Shown: positions 8,063-16,298 of the stretch, piece by piece
Position numbering within the stretch: the first letter of the stretch is position 1
Layout of the letters: each line of letters starts with the position of its first letter
Source: Chitinophagaceae bacterium
Lineage (GTDB): Bacteria > Bacteroidota > Bacteroidia > Chitinophagales > Chitinophagaceae
Direction: 5' to 3'
Assembly (NCBI GenBank): GCA_020848815.1
Contig: JADLHL010000009.1
Span: forward strand, 1 to 32,084
Length of the DNA stretch: 32,084 bases
Program-made: the position numbers and the translations under genes
The notes under the pieces: model-generated
Seen by the model: the letters and a program-made list of their open reading frames with translations, nothing else
Told to the model about the DNA's origin: nothing
Databases searched by the model: none

Positions 8063-9184
8063 CTACCCTTTCCATAGTTGCAAATTTTGCAGCAGCACAG
8101 TGTCTAATGCAAAATATTGCACAGCCTTTTGGCGGGCTTGCTCTCTTATCTGCTGCACTTCTTCGGGGTGCTGAAGTGCCCAACGCAGTTGCCCGGCAAT
8201 GTCAGCCGCATCGGTTGGCTTGCACAACAAACCGGTATGGCCATGTTGAATAAGTTCTTTGGCGGGTCCGGCATCGCCGGCTATCAGCAACTGCCCGCAG
8301 GCCAATACCTCTAACCATGCTACCGGCATGGCTTCCATTTGACTGGGATATACACAACAGAAAGCGGTATTTATAATTTGGGGCAGTTGTTCATTGGGCA
8401 CATTTCCGTGAAAGAAAATACGGGGGCCCATATCTGTTGGAACTGTTTGTACAAGGCTTTCCCAATACGACTGACCCGATTCATCATTTGTATCTCTGCC
8501 ATAAAAATGAAGTCTTGTATCGGGAAAATCGTTGGCCAGCTGCAAAAATGCCTGTAGCAAAAAGGCAGGCCCTTTTTTGGGCACCAACCAACCTACAAAA
8601 ACAATATCACGATAAGCAGTTGGTACTTTTTGCTGTGGCGAAAAAAGCGCCACATTCACCCCGTTGAATATGACATGCATTGGCTTATCGGTTGGTATAT
8701 ATGGTTTCGTTTCGGCCAAAACATAAGCACTCACCCCCACTATAGCGTCCGCTTTTTTAAACGATTGAATTTCTTGCCAGGTAGGCCAGCTTTTCATAGG
8801 CTGCCTGAGTGCCCTTGCAAAAAACATGTGCCCGCCGTGCAGCCGAATTACATATCGGATAACGGATATTTTTGGTAAAAAACACAGGCCTGATTCAGGT
8901 GTTTCAACTGCATCAATCGGGTGCACTGCATGCAACGCTTTCAGCACCCGATGTTGCTCACGGGCTATACGCCAAAAATTCAGGAGTTTCCATTTTTTTG
9001 GATGAACCCGGTAAATCGCAAAAGGCGATTGTTGCTCCCAACCGTACACCGTTTCAGAAAAAGACAAGACCGTAACCCGGTGCCCGTTTTCTACCAGCAA
9101 GTTGGCGGTATTACGAATGTACATGCTGATGCCGCCGACCGGCTGCCCCTGATGTGGAAACTCACCTATGAAACAAATGTGCAT
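8063..9184 (-). CDS. Glycosyltransferase family 4 protein (paralogue of the 4453-5607 gene)
   Basis: This 373-residue GT-B enzyme of family GT4 has an N-terminal loop with 'PVGGISMYIRNTANLL' (15-30), 'FVGWLVPKKGPAFLLQAF' (196-213), 'LHFYGRDTND' and the donor motif E-x7-E in 'MEAMPVAWLEVL' (E284/E292), followed by 'GPAKELIQHGHTGLL'. It shares many positions with the 4453-5607 protein, including 'MHICF.GE', 'RLHGGHMFFA' and 'KADAIVGVSAYVL', so the two are duplicates that have diverged. It is the first gene of the left minus-strand group and faces the deacetylase gene across a 155-bp divergent region. Sugar specificity is not deducible from sequence. Confidence 0.88.
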   Translation of the reverse strand: MHICFIGEFPHQGQPVGGISMYIRNTANLLVENGHRVTVLSFSETVYGWEQQSPFAIYRVHPKKWKLLNFWRIAREQHRVLKALHAVHPIDAVETPESGLCFLPKISVIRYVIRLHGGHMFFARALRQPMKSWPTWQEIQSFKKADAIVGVSAYVLAETKPYIPTDKPMHVIFNGVNVALFSPQQKVPTAYRDIVFVGWLVPKKGPAFLLQAFLQLANDFPDTRLHFYGRDTNDESGQSYWESLVQTVPTDMGPRIFFHGNVPNEQLPQIINTAFCCVYPSQMEAMPVAWLEVLACGQLLIAGDAGPAKELIQHGHTGLLCKPTDAADIAGQLRWALQHPEEVQQIREQARQKAVQYFALDTVLLQNLQLWKG

Positions 9185-9287
9185 GTAAGAAATGGCTACA
9201 AGCCTTTACGGCAAAGTACACACAAAAACAGATTCAAAGATTGAGTGGTTTTTTGCGGCACTACCTATGCAGATTGATGTTATCAAC

Positions 9288-9295
9288 TACATTTG
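9288..9295 (+). promoter_or_regulatory. Candidate -7 element for the deacetylase-acyltransferase pair
   Basis: TACATTTG matches TAnnTTTG exactly and lies 44 bp before the ATG at 9340. It falls inside the ORF-track extension that begins with TTG at 9241, which argues that the true start is downstream. No clear TTTG -33 box is seen at 18-21 bp upstream. Confidence 0.45.
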
Positions 9296-9339
9296 AATTG
9301 TCAAAGCCAGATTACCCATCTACAACTACTGAACGAAGG

Positions 9340-10251
9340 ATGAAAGTCATCATGTACCATTATGTGCGGCCGCATACAGATTTTGCCAATAACAAATCTG
9401 TGCTTCCGCTTGATGTTTTTTGTTGGCAACTTGATTTCTTTAGTAAAACAGGCAGCATCATTCATCCGGCTGAATTATTTAACCCTGGCTTTCAGCCTGA
9501 GCCCAATCAGTACTTACTCACGTTTGATGATGGATTGATTGATCATTACACATATGTTTTTCCTGAACTGCAGCAACGCGGCTTATCGGGTTTGTTTTTT
9601 TTGAATGGAAAAAACTTTGCAGAACAACGACTATTGAATGTGCATCGGTTGCATTATTTGCTGGCCAACTGTACGGCAAAAGCACTGGAATCGGCCTGTC
9701 TCAATTTGCTGGAGAAATACCCGTTGGTACCAGCATACAAGCAACGGTTTGAAGCAAGTGTGTACGAGGGGTTGCAACAGGAAGAAGTGATTTCAGACAT
9801 AAAAGCCAGGTTGAACTTTTTTGTATCGCCACAAGATCAAGACAGTATTTTGGAGCAGCTTCTGTATCAGTTTGGCATTGATGAAAATGCCATCATGCAA
9901 AACTTCTATATCAACCAAACTCAAGCGGCGGCCATGCAGCAAGCAGGCATGTATTTTGGTGCACATGGCTATTCGCATTATGTAATGAGCAATTTGGCTG
10001 CCCCGGCACAACAGTCAGACATAGATCAGTCCATTCATTTTTTACAACAATGGTTGCCAGAAAATCAACCGCTGAGTTTTTGTTACCCCTACGGCTACCA
10101 CAACTCCTACGACGAATTTTGCACTTCCTATTTACAGCAAAAAACAGCCTGTGCATTTGCAGTAGAAAACCGCTCATTAAACGAAGCTGACTGGAATAAC
10201 AATCGCTGGGCACTGCCCCGTATTGACTGCAATCGTTTTTTACCTGACTAA
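9340..10251 (+). CDS. Polysaccharide deacetylase (NodB homology, CE4)
   Basis: This 303-residue protein, counted from the chosen ATG, has the NodB-fold landmarks of carbohydrate esterase family 4. These are 'YHYVRP' at the N-terminus, motif 1 'LLTFDDGLIDHY' (TFDDG at 61-65, with the metal-binding Asp), motif 2 'HGYSH' (His209/His213, metal ligands) and 'FCYPYG' (249-252). CE4 enzymes remove N- or O-acetyl groups from glycans. About 145 residues separate motif 1 and motif 2, much more than in minimal CE4 domains, so there is a sizeable helical insert. The ORF track begins 99 bp upstream at a TTG, but ATG 9340 has GAAGG directly before it, starts at the first conserved strand, and lies downstream of a -7 element. 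It is cytoplasmic as drawn (no signal peptide), so it may act on lipid-linked or nucleotide-linked sugar. The next gene starts 7 bp after its stop. Confidence 0.82.
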   Translation: MKVIMYHYVRPHTDFANNKSVLPLDVFCWQLDFFSKTGSIIHPAELFNPGFQPEPNQYLLTFDDGLIDHYTYVFPELQQRGLSGLFFLNGKNFAEQRLLNVHRLHYLLANCTAKALESACLNLLEKYPLVPAYKQRFEASVYEGLQQEEVISDIKARLNFFVSPQDQDSILEQLLYQFGIDENAIMQNFYINQTQAAAMQQAGMYFGAHGYSHYVMSNLAAPAQQSDIDQSIHFLQQWLPENQPLSFCYPYGYHNSYDEFCTSYLQQKTACAFAVENRSLNEADWNNNRWALPRIDCNRFLPD

Positions 10252-10258
10252 TAACAGC

Positions 10259-11089
10259 ATGCAGGCAAGAATTGCCACTATACAAGATCATGGGCAGTTG
10301 ACAAAATTTTATAGCTGCTACTACCCATCGGGGCATCCATTGTACAATCATGAATTTTGGGCCTGGATGTTTACTAACCCTGCATACGGGCAATGTATAG
10401 TTGTAGAAAATAAAGCAAAGGAAATTGTTGGCCACATGGGTTTTGTACAAGCTGGCGGTTTGGTTTGGTTGGTAAATATTTTAGTTGATGCCAACCATCG
10501 GCATCAAAACATTCCGGATATTTTATTTGATGTAGCAAGGGGGTATGGCCCTCTCGCAGTGGCTGTAGCCAATGATGCAGGCGCATCGCTACTACGCAGA
10601 AAAAAATGGCAGGAACAACAACTACTACAAAGATGGATATGGACTAGGCCAAACACAGACTTTCAAAATAATAAGGATTTTTTTAAGGCCATACAGCAAC
10701 CGGCCGACCTGCAAAAACCAGAAGGCTATTTATGGCAGCAACCATATTTGCAAAGTGTAGCATTTAATTGGGGAGATATTGCACAACTGGCCTTGAATGC
10801 CGGAGGATTGAGATTAGTAACATGCAATAACCCAAAAGCATGTGTAGCATGGGCGATGGACAATAGTTGTAACTGGATTGATTTTGTGACAAGCAATACA
10901 AATGCAGCAATGCAACATGCGTTACAAGATGCAACCTTTTCCCGCAATGAAAATTTCCCCTGGTACCTCAACCCGCCAGAGTTCAACAGAAAAGTAACCC
11001 TCAATTGGTTTACAGAAAATCAATTGCCAGAGGGATTTGTTTTCAACCGTTCAATGGCAGATATGACAAGGATTGGCAGTATTGATTAG
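10259..11089 (+). CDS. GNAT-like N-acyltransferase
   Basis: This 276-residue protein is counted from the ATG at 10259, 7 bp after the deacetylase stop; the ORF-track extension to 10223 would overlap that gene. The first 130 residues resemble GNAT acyltransferases: an opening strand 'ARIATIQDHGQLTKFY', then 'CIVVENKAKEIVGHMGFVQ' (the beta-strand pair before the acyl-CoA site), 'VNILVDANHRHQNIPDIL' in the place of the acyl-CoA loop, and 'GPLAVAVANDAGASLLRRKKW'. The usual R/Q-x-x-G-x-G/A pantetheine loop is not obvious, so cofactor binding may be altered. The C-terminal 140 residues are unrecognised and could be a second degenerate GNAT lobe. Paired with a deacetylase in a polysaccharide locus, exchange or addition of an acyl group on an amino sugar is a reasonable inference, not a demonstrated role. 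Confidence 0.55.
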   Translation: MQARIATIQDHGQLTKFYSCYYPSGHPLYNHEFWAWMFTNPAYGQCIVVENKAKEIVGHMGFVQAGGLVWLVNILVDANHRHQNIPDILFDVARGYGPLAVAVANDAGASLLRRKKWQEQQLLQRWIWTRPNTDFQNNKDFFKAIQQPADLQKPEGYLWQQPYLQSVAFNWGDIAQLALNAGGLRLVTCNNPKACVAWAMDNSCNWIDFVTSNTNAAMQHALQDATFSRNENFPWYLNPPEFNRKVTLNWFTENQLPEGFVFNRSMADMTRIGSID

Positions 11090-11095
11090 TGGTTT

Positions 11096-12052
11096 CTATT
11101 GCAGCAGTGCTTGCTGTAATTTCTTAGCCATAAATATTTCTGTAGCAGCCATCGATTCAAAAGTAGCGCCTGCAATATGTGGAGTAATCAGCACCCGGTT
11201 GTTGTGTTGAGCAAGTTGCCACAGCGGACTTTTAGTCAAATACCCGTTAAGTTCATCATGAATAACATCTGTAGCCACAGCTGCGATAAGCCCTTGTTCA
11301 ATTAATCCTGCTACCGCTTCTTCATTCCACACATTTCCCCTGGAGGTATTTATTAAAACACTTCCTGGTTTACAATGCTGCAGCAATTCTGCCGATAAAA
11401 AATTATCGTTTCCTGTACCAGGTATGTGAATGCTGATTACATCACTTTGTTGCAACAATTCAAGTAATGGTACTGGCTGAACGGATTCATTGCGAAGCTG
11501 TTCTTCATTGATATCGTAAGCCAACCATCGCATGCCGAATGCTGTTGCAAACCGGGCCACCTGCCTGCCTACTCTACCTAAGCCAATAATACCAATGGTT
11601 TTGCCTTGCAAATTATTGCCTTTCCAATCATTTCTGTTCCACACTCCTTGCAGCACATCTGCAGTAGCTGGAACAAGTCTTTTCATTGATGCCATTAACA
11701 AGGCCCAAGTATGCTCAGCTGTAGATGGAATATTATCGAGAAAATGGGTTTCGCCTTGAAGCGATAAAATCTTGATATTTTTTGTTTCACAATAAGCTAT
11801 ATCAATATGATCGAGGCCTGTGGTAGGGGTAACAATGTATTGCAAATGATGAGCCTGTGCCAAAGAAGCTGCATTCCAAACTTTAGCCAGCCTAACTACA
11901 AGCACGTTAGAAAGGGCTAAAGCATCTTCAAACCCTATTTCAACAGGTGATAAGAATTGTTGCACCTCTCCCAATTGCTTATACAAAGCCAAAGCCTCTG
12001 CGCTGTATTCGCCGGCTTCTGCTATCACTATTTGGGGGTTATGCAACCTCAT
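11096..12052 (-). CDS. D-2-hydroxyacid dehydrogenase (SerA/PGDH-like fold)
   Basis: This 318-residue protein belongs to the D-isomer-specific 2-hydroxyacid dehydrogenases. It has the NAD-binding motif 'GKTIGIIGLGRVGRQVARF' (about 149-167) with the acidic 'AYDIN' after the second strand. The catalytic triad positions are Arg in 'INTSRGNV', Glu in 'TDVIHDEL' and His in 'ITPHIAGAT'. There is no C-terminal ACT domain, unlike many SerA enzymes. It is the last gene of the long minus-strand operon, 14 bp after neuB, and its stop is 6 bp from that of the convergent GNAT-like gene. The substrate is unknown. Placement beside neuB suggests a role in making or altering an acid or a side group of the glycan rather than serine synthesis, but this is inference only. 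Confidence 0.82.
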   Translation of the reverse strand: MRLHNPQIVIAEAGEYSAEALALYKQLGEVQQFLSPVEIGFEDALALSNVLVVRLAKVWNAASLAQAHHLQYIVTPTTGLDHIDIAYCETKNIKILSLQGETHFLDNIPSTAEHTWALLMASMKRLVPATADVLQGVWNRNDWKGNNLQGKTIGIIGLGRVGRQVARFATAFGMRWLAYDINEEQLRNESVQPVPLLELLQQSDVISIHIPGTGNDNFLSAELLQHCKPGSVLINTSRGNVWNEEAVAGLIEQGLIAAVATDVIHDELNGYLTKSPLWQLAQHNNRVLITPHIAGATFESMAATEIFMAKKLQQALLQ

Positions 12053-12066
12053 ACGTTGTATTTGAT

Positions 12067-13065
12067 TTATGCAATATCATCAGCAGTAAGAAAACTCCAT
12101 TGTGCCAATGCTTTATTGAGCTGCTTCCCCAATACTTGCTGATATTGATTTGCAGGAATCCCTTTATCACCCGGTTTTTTTGATTCCAAATCGCTTAGGG
12201 AAAGTACATGGCCAACCGGCAGATTTTTATTTACCGCCAAAGATTTACCAAACATCACTTTTAATTCTGCAAATTGGCTATTGTCCTCTTTCAAAGCCAG
12301 TGGCTGTAAGCCTTGTTCAATTTTCGCCACGCCTTCGCACAAGAAAGCAATTTCATCAATCGTTAAAGATGCTTTGGCATCGGGGCCAAACATGCGCCTG
12401 TCAAACACGGCATGAAACTCTAATATGCTTGCGCCCAGTGCCGCAGCTGCCAGGCAAGCAACGGGGGTACCACTATGATCGCTAAAACCAACAGGTAGTT
12501 GATAACGGTCACGCATTTGTTGCATGTAGCTGAGCCCCCACTGCGATGGTTGTGTTGGGTAGGCTGTGGTGCATTGCAAAATAGATGTATCAACCTGACG
12601 AGCTTTCAAAAAAGCGATGGCTTCATCCAACTCTTGCCAGTTGCTCATACCACTTGATATAATTACTTTTTTTCCAGTAGCAGCAATTCTGTCCAACAGC
12701 AATAAATTACTGATTTCGCCAGAACCAATTTTATAGGTTTGAATTTTTGTTTTTTCAAGCAAATCCACAGCTGCTATCGAAAATGGACTCGACATAAAAT
12801 CTACACCAGCTTCTGTACAATGAGCAGCGATATCCATCCATTGCACTTCTGTAAATTCCATACGGCGCCAATAATCGAAACGGGTAGCGTCCTGCTTTGA
12901 AAACTTTACCCGAAAAGGTTCATAAGCACTGCTTTCTGCTTCAGCTATATGTGTTTGGAACTTTACCGCATGTACTCCAGCTTTTGCCAGTGCATCTATA
13001 TAACTATGTAAGATGCCCAAACTGCCATCGTGTGCCTGTGCTATTTCTGCAATGATATACGCCAT
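12067..13065 (-). CDS. neuB: Nonulosonic acid synthase (N-acetylneuraminate synthase family)
   Basis: This 332-residue protein is a NeuB-family enzyme, which condenses phosphoenolpyruvate with ManNAc (or a modified hexosamine) to form a nine-carbon nonulosonic acid in the cytoplasm. It has the TIM barrel with 'IAEIAQAHDGSL' (5-16), 'AVKFQTH' (33-39), 'MSSPFS' (91-96), 'YKIGSGE' (111-117), 'QCTTAYPT' (164-171), 'GFSDHSGT' (193-200) and the metal/PEP region 'EFHAVFDRRMFGPDAKASL' (216-234). A C-terminal SAF (antifreeze-like) domain spans roughly 272-332. His196 and His218, the usual metal-ligand positions, are kept, but the common 'EKHFT' and 'GPDHKAS' have become 'EFHAV' and 'GPDAKAS'. This may indicate a subfamily with a different substrate, such as legionaminate- or Kdn-like acids. 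It lies 44 bp after the upstream gene and 14 bp before the hydroxyacid dehydrogenase gene. Confidence 0.9.
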   Translation of the reverse strand: MAYIIAEIAQAHDGSLGILHSYIDALAKAGVHAVKFQTHIAEAESSAYEPFRVKFSKQDATRFDYWRRMEFTEVQWMDIAAHCTEAGVDFMSSPFSIAAVDLLEKTKIQTYKIGSGEISNLLLLDRIAATGKKVIISSGMSNWQELDEAIAFLKARQVDTSILQCTTAYPTQPSQWGLSYMQQMRDRYQLPVGFSDHSGTPVACLAAAALGASILEFHAVFDRRMFGPDAKASLTIDEIAFLCEGVAKIEQGLQPLALKEDNSQFAELKVMFGKSLAVNKNLPVGHVLSLSDLESKKPGDKGIPANQYQQVLGKQLNKALAQWSFLTADDIA

Positions 13066-13109
13066 GGATTACTGCAATTAAAATGCTTTCAACAAATATA
13101 GTTCTCGCT

Positions 13110-14573
13110 TTACTTGAATAATGATGTAGTAGTTCGCTGCTGCATCAGCTTGAGTACACAATTGGCCAATTTTTCCGAAGCAGGATAAATATCATCGGTT
13201 ATAATTTTCTTCCACCGAAGCTTATCCGGAGCCAGTAGATGTGGAGCAGATATAAGCTGTGGCAATAACGAGTTCAAATCATCTTTCTTATGGAGCATAA
13301 CCACGGCGTTTAGTCCATCCCACGTTTTCAAATGCTCCTGCAAATAACCTTGTGTAATATCGAAACCCGGACAATCGGGATGATTGTACGCAAAGTTGAT
13401 TGCTGGTTTATTATGGTGTGCAAAATCGAGGTTCATGGTAGAGCCTATATTGAATAATGCGTCACAATGTAATACCAGATTTACCAACACTGCTTCATCT
13501 TCAGGAGTAGGAATATTCGTTTCCCAGTCTCGGTTGCCCTCCCGTTTCCATAACGGACGAGCAACTATTGCCAAATCTGGAAACCTTTCCACAACAGCTT
13601 CTAATCGCCCGGAATAATCATTGGGTGATGGCCGAACTAATACAACACAATCTTTCGCTTCAGCAAGTTTTGACAGTTGCATTAATACATCCAACAAATA
13701 CAAATGATCGGAAGGAAACGAAGGCTCATTGCCGGAAAAACAAAAGACATGCTTCTTACCCTTGGTACCAAAGCACTCATGAAACCTTTCTTTGGTCCAA
13801 TACAACGCAGTATTATAATAGGCATCGAACTGTGGCGTTCCTGTTACATGAATATTTGCAGTATTGATTTTTGGATACAACAAACAGAATTCATCTTTCA
13901 TCCAATTGCTCCATACCAGCCAATCTTTTGCCTCATAAGTCATACGAGTTTTGGGAAGATTATCCCAAGAAAAAACAACGCTGCACGTATGTATGCCTAA
14001 TGTATTGGCAACACTCATTGCATAGCCGGCTTCAATGGATCGCTGATGGGTACATAACATCATATCTGGCTTCAATTGCTGCAGCAATGAAGCATATGAT
14101 TTTCCGGCATCATCATTCAACATTTTTCTACGTAGCCATGCTTCGGACATGTCACTCATCCATGCAACCTTTGCCAGCAGTCCTGCCAGCATATTCATAA
14201 GTTGAAATAGTATTTTTTTTCTACCCTTTTGTGTACTAAAGAAAAACCAGTTATCAGCTATGCTTTTATTGTTCAGTGTTTTAGCGTTGCGATGCATCCT
14301 GATGAACATACAAAGCCTGCGTAGCAAATCAGCACTTCTGCTTTCTGCAATATCTGGTAAATACACAGTATTAAAAGTATCTGGATGCAACTGTGCCACC
14401 TGTGCGACTACTGAAGGAGCAAGGCGATGTAACAGCACTAACTGAATACCTGCCTGCTGCAAATATTTGAGCACATCTGTAAAAAGATAATTGCGTACAC
14501 CAATCCCATCTGGTACCAACAGTACCAGTGTAGGTTTGCGATTTTCAGTAGTATGATGGTCTGCAACCTGCAT
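13110..14573 (-). CDS. Unrecognised GT-B-like protein, copy A (paralogue of 18200-19621)
   Basis: I do not recognise this 487-residue protein as a named family. It opens with a Rossmann-like strand and loop 'VLLVPDGIGVRNYL' (17-30). In the middle are 'LKPDMMLCTHQRS' (168-180) and 'VVFSWDNLPKTRMT' (200-213), followed by 'VTGTPQFDAY' and, near the C-terminus, 'LHCDALFNIGSTMNLDFAHHNKPAINF'. The alternation of two Rossmann-type halves, the 'TGTPQ' turn and the late 'GSTM..D.AH..KPAI' segment resemble GT-B transferases and UDP-GlcNAc 2-epimerase-like folds. The same landmarks in the same order occur in the 18200-19621 protein. It lies between asnB (10 bp gap) and neuB (44 bp gap), so a role in transferring or modifying the nonulosonic acid is plausible but unproven. 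No signal peptide is seen; the hydrophobic 'LFQLMNMLAGLLAKVAWM' might touch the membrane. Confidence 0.6.
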   Translation of the reverse strand: MQVADHHTTENRKPTLVLLVPDGIGVRNYLFTDVLKYLQQAGIQLVLLHRLAPSVVAQVAQLHPDTFNTVYLPDIAESRSADLLRRLCMFIRMHRNAKTLNNKSIADNWFFFSTQKGRKKILFQLMNMLAGLLAKVAWMSDMSEAWLRRKMLNDDAGKSYASLLQQLKPDMMLCTHQRSIEAGYAMSVANTLGIHTCSVVFSWDNLPKTRMTYEAKDWLVWSNWMKDEFCLLYPKINTANIHVTGTPQFDAYYNTALYWTKERFHECFGTKGKKHVFCFSGNEPSFPSDHLYLLDVLMQLSKLAEAKDCVVLVRPSPNDYSGRLEAVVERFPDLAIVARPLWKREGNRDWETNIPTPEDEAVLVNLVLHCDALFNIGSTMNLDFAHHNKPAINFAYNHPDCPGFDITQGYLQEHLKTWDGLNAVVMLHKKDDLNSLLPQLISAPHLLAPDKLRWKKIITDDIYPASEKLANCVLKLMQQRTTTSLFK

Positions 14574-14583
14574 ACAAAAGGCA

Positions 14584-16290
14584 TTACGCTTGCAAAAGCA
14601 TCGCAGCGTTTATCCACTGCCACACAAAAAAGCTATTGTCCGTTTTTTCATCCAGAAAGTCTTGCCAGCCTTTTTCTACCTCTTTTGTATTGAACCAACC
14701 ATTATTTAATGAGCCGGTGAGTGTTCTAATATAATCCTCAGCCCATGATTTTAATGACCCTCGCAACCATTCACGTTGTGGGGTTTGTAAAGGACGTTTT
14801 GGTGCAAGCACCAATTGCTGCTGCATAGAACGCAATGCTAATTGACGCAAACCAAATTTCGTATTGCCATCTCTGTACTTCATGTGTTTGGGCAATGCAA
14901 ATGCATACTCCAACAATCGATGATCAAGAAATGGCTCCCTTAATTCGGTGCTGTACAACATGCTGGCCCTATCGTTAAAACGAAGTGCTCTTGGGAACTT
15001 TGTATAAAAAATATCCCTGTATTGAAGATTTTGCAGGTCGTTATCAAATGGCTTTTTGTATTGAGGGGCTGTTGCCAAACCAGCAAAGTCCGCATCAAGT
15101 GTGGCAGGCAGCACAGGTGCATAATTACTGCCCTGTATTATTCCACCACCGGTTTTATAGTAGTAATCATAGCCACCCCATGCTTCATCCATACCCTGCC
15201 CATCTAGCAGCACCAATACTCCCGCTTGCCTGGCATGCTTAAAGATCTGGCTATATGCAATAGTTGGAATGCCCCCATAAGGTTCATCTTGTTGAATGGC
15301 CATTTCAAGGGCCAAGGCAGGAATATTTTCTGCCTGAAGCAAAACAGGACGCAGCGGCTTACGGGTATGCTCAATGAGTTGTTTTACCCAAGGGAGTTCA
15401 TCATAGCGGTCATCATTGCAATAAAACGTATAGGCATTTATGCTATCATTTTCAGGATAAGCATGATGAATAGCATTGAGCAGGGTACTTGAATCTAGAC
15501 CACCACTGATATTAAAACCAACAGGCACATCAGCTCTGAAACGCAACGCTACTGCATCATTCATTAATGCACTGTAATTGCTTAATATTTCTGTTTCATC
15601 TTGTGCATGTGAAATGTGCTGCACTTCATCTTCCAGTTGATACCATTGATGCAGTTTCGGCTCACTTCCTTTTTCAAACACTGCATAATAACCAGCAGGT
15701 AGGGTGTGTATGTGCTCCCAAAAGGTTTGGTGAGGCTGCCCATACATTCCATGTGTAAAAAAACCTGCCCATACTTCATCATTCGTTTGCTTAGGCACAC
15801 CTGCCGCCCAAAGCGATTTTATTTCGCTGGCAAAAAAATACTGTCCATCCCGCTTTGAGTAATAAAATGGTTTTACACCAAACCTGTCTCTGACCGCAAG
15901 CAATGTTTCTGTAACACTATCCCAAATGGCAAAAGCGAACATGCCAATTAGGAGGGGCAGCATGTCTATGCCTTTTTTTTCGTACAAAGCAAGTAACACT
16001 TCTGTGTCGCTATGTGTTCTAAGTGTTGTATCGGATAGGTATTGCTGCTGTAGCTCTTTGTAGTTATAAATTTCTCCGTTGAATACAATGTGGTATCGGC
16101 CACTGCCACTTTGCATAGGCTGGTTGGCGGCCTCGCTTAAATCAATAATTGACAACCGATTGTGCCCCAAGGCAATGTTTTCTCCAATCCAAATACTGGT
16201 ATTGTCGGGGCCGCGATGGCGCTGTGCATGCAACATTTGATGTAACACATCTTTGTGCCCTTCTCCTATAATGCCTGCAATTCCACACAT
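14584..16290 (-). CDS. asnB: Asparagine synthase (glutamine-hydrolysing) type amidotransferase
   Basis: This 568-residue, two-domain enzyme belongs to the AsnB family. The glutaminase domain starts with the nucleophile Cys2 ('MCGIAGIIGEG') and carries 'RHRGPDN' (24-30) and 'NGEIYNY' (71-77). The synthetase domain has the pyrophosphate loop 'SGGLDSS' (262-268), 'GQGMDEAWGGYDYY' and 'STELREPFLDHRLLEYA'. All key residues for hydrolysing glutamine and adenylating a carboxylate are present. In polysaccharide loci such enzymes are often proposed to amidate uronic acids (for example, WbpS in P. aeruginosa O6), which would suit the UDP-HexNAcA genes in this window. Plain asparagine synthesis remains possible. 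It lies 8 bp downstream of neuA and 10 bp upstream of copy A of the unrecognised paralogue, hence cotranscribed. Met1 is fixed by the need to expose Cys2. Confidence 0.92.
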   Translation of the reverse strand: MCGIAGIIGEGHKDVLHQMLHAQRHRGPDNTSIWIGENIALGHNRLSIIDLSEAANQPMQSGSGRYHIVFNGEIYNYKELQQQYLSDTTLRTHSDTEVLLALYEKKGIDMLPLLIGMFAFAIWDSVTETLLAVRDRFGVKPFYYSKRDGQYFFASEIKSLWAAGVPKQTNDEVWAGFFTHGMYGQPHQTFWEHIHTLPAGYYAVFEKGSEPKLHQWYQLEDEVQHISHAQDETEILSNYSALMNDAVALRFRADVPVGFNISGGLDSSTLLNAIHHAYPENDSINAYTFYCNDDRYDELPWVKQLIEHTRKPLRPVLLQAENIPALALEMAIQQDEPYGGIPTIAYSQIFKHARQAGVLVLLDGQGMDEAWGGYDYYYKTGGGIIQGSNYAPVLPATLDADFAGLATAPQYKKPFDNDLQNLQYRDIFYTKFPRALRFNDRASMLYSTELREPFLDHRLLEYAFALPKHMKYRDGNTKFGLRQLALRSMQQQLVLAPKRPLQTPQREWLRGSLKSWAEDYIRTLTGSLNNGWFNTKEVEKGWQDFLDEKTDNSFFVWQWINAAMLLQA

Positions 16291-16298
16291 AGCTGTAC

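Noticed and set aside
9241-9339. TTG-started N-terminal extension of the deacetylase
   Set aside because: It contains an exact TAnnTTTG box and gives 33 residues unlike the NodB family; ATG 9340 fits the first conserved strand.
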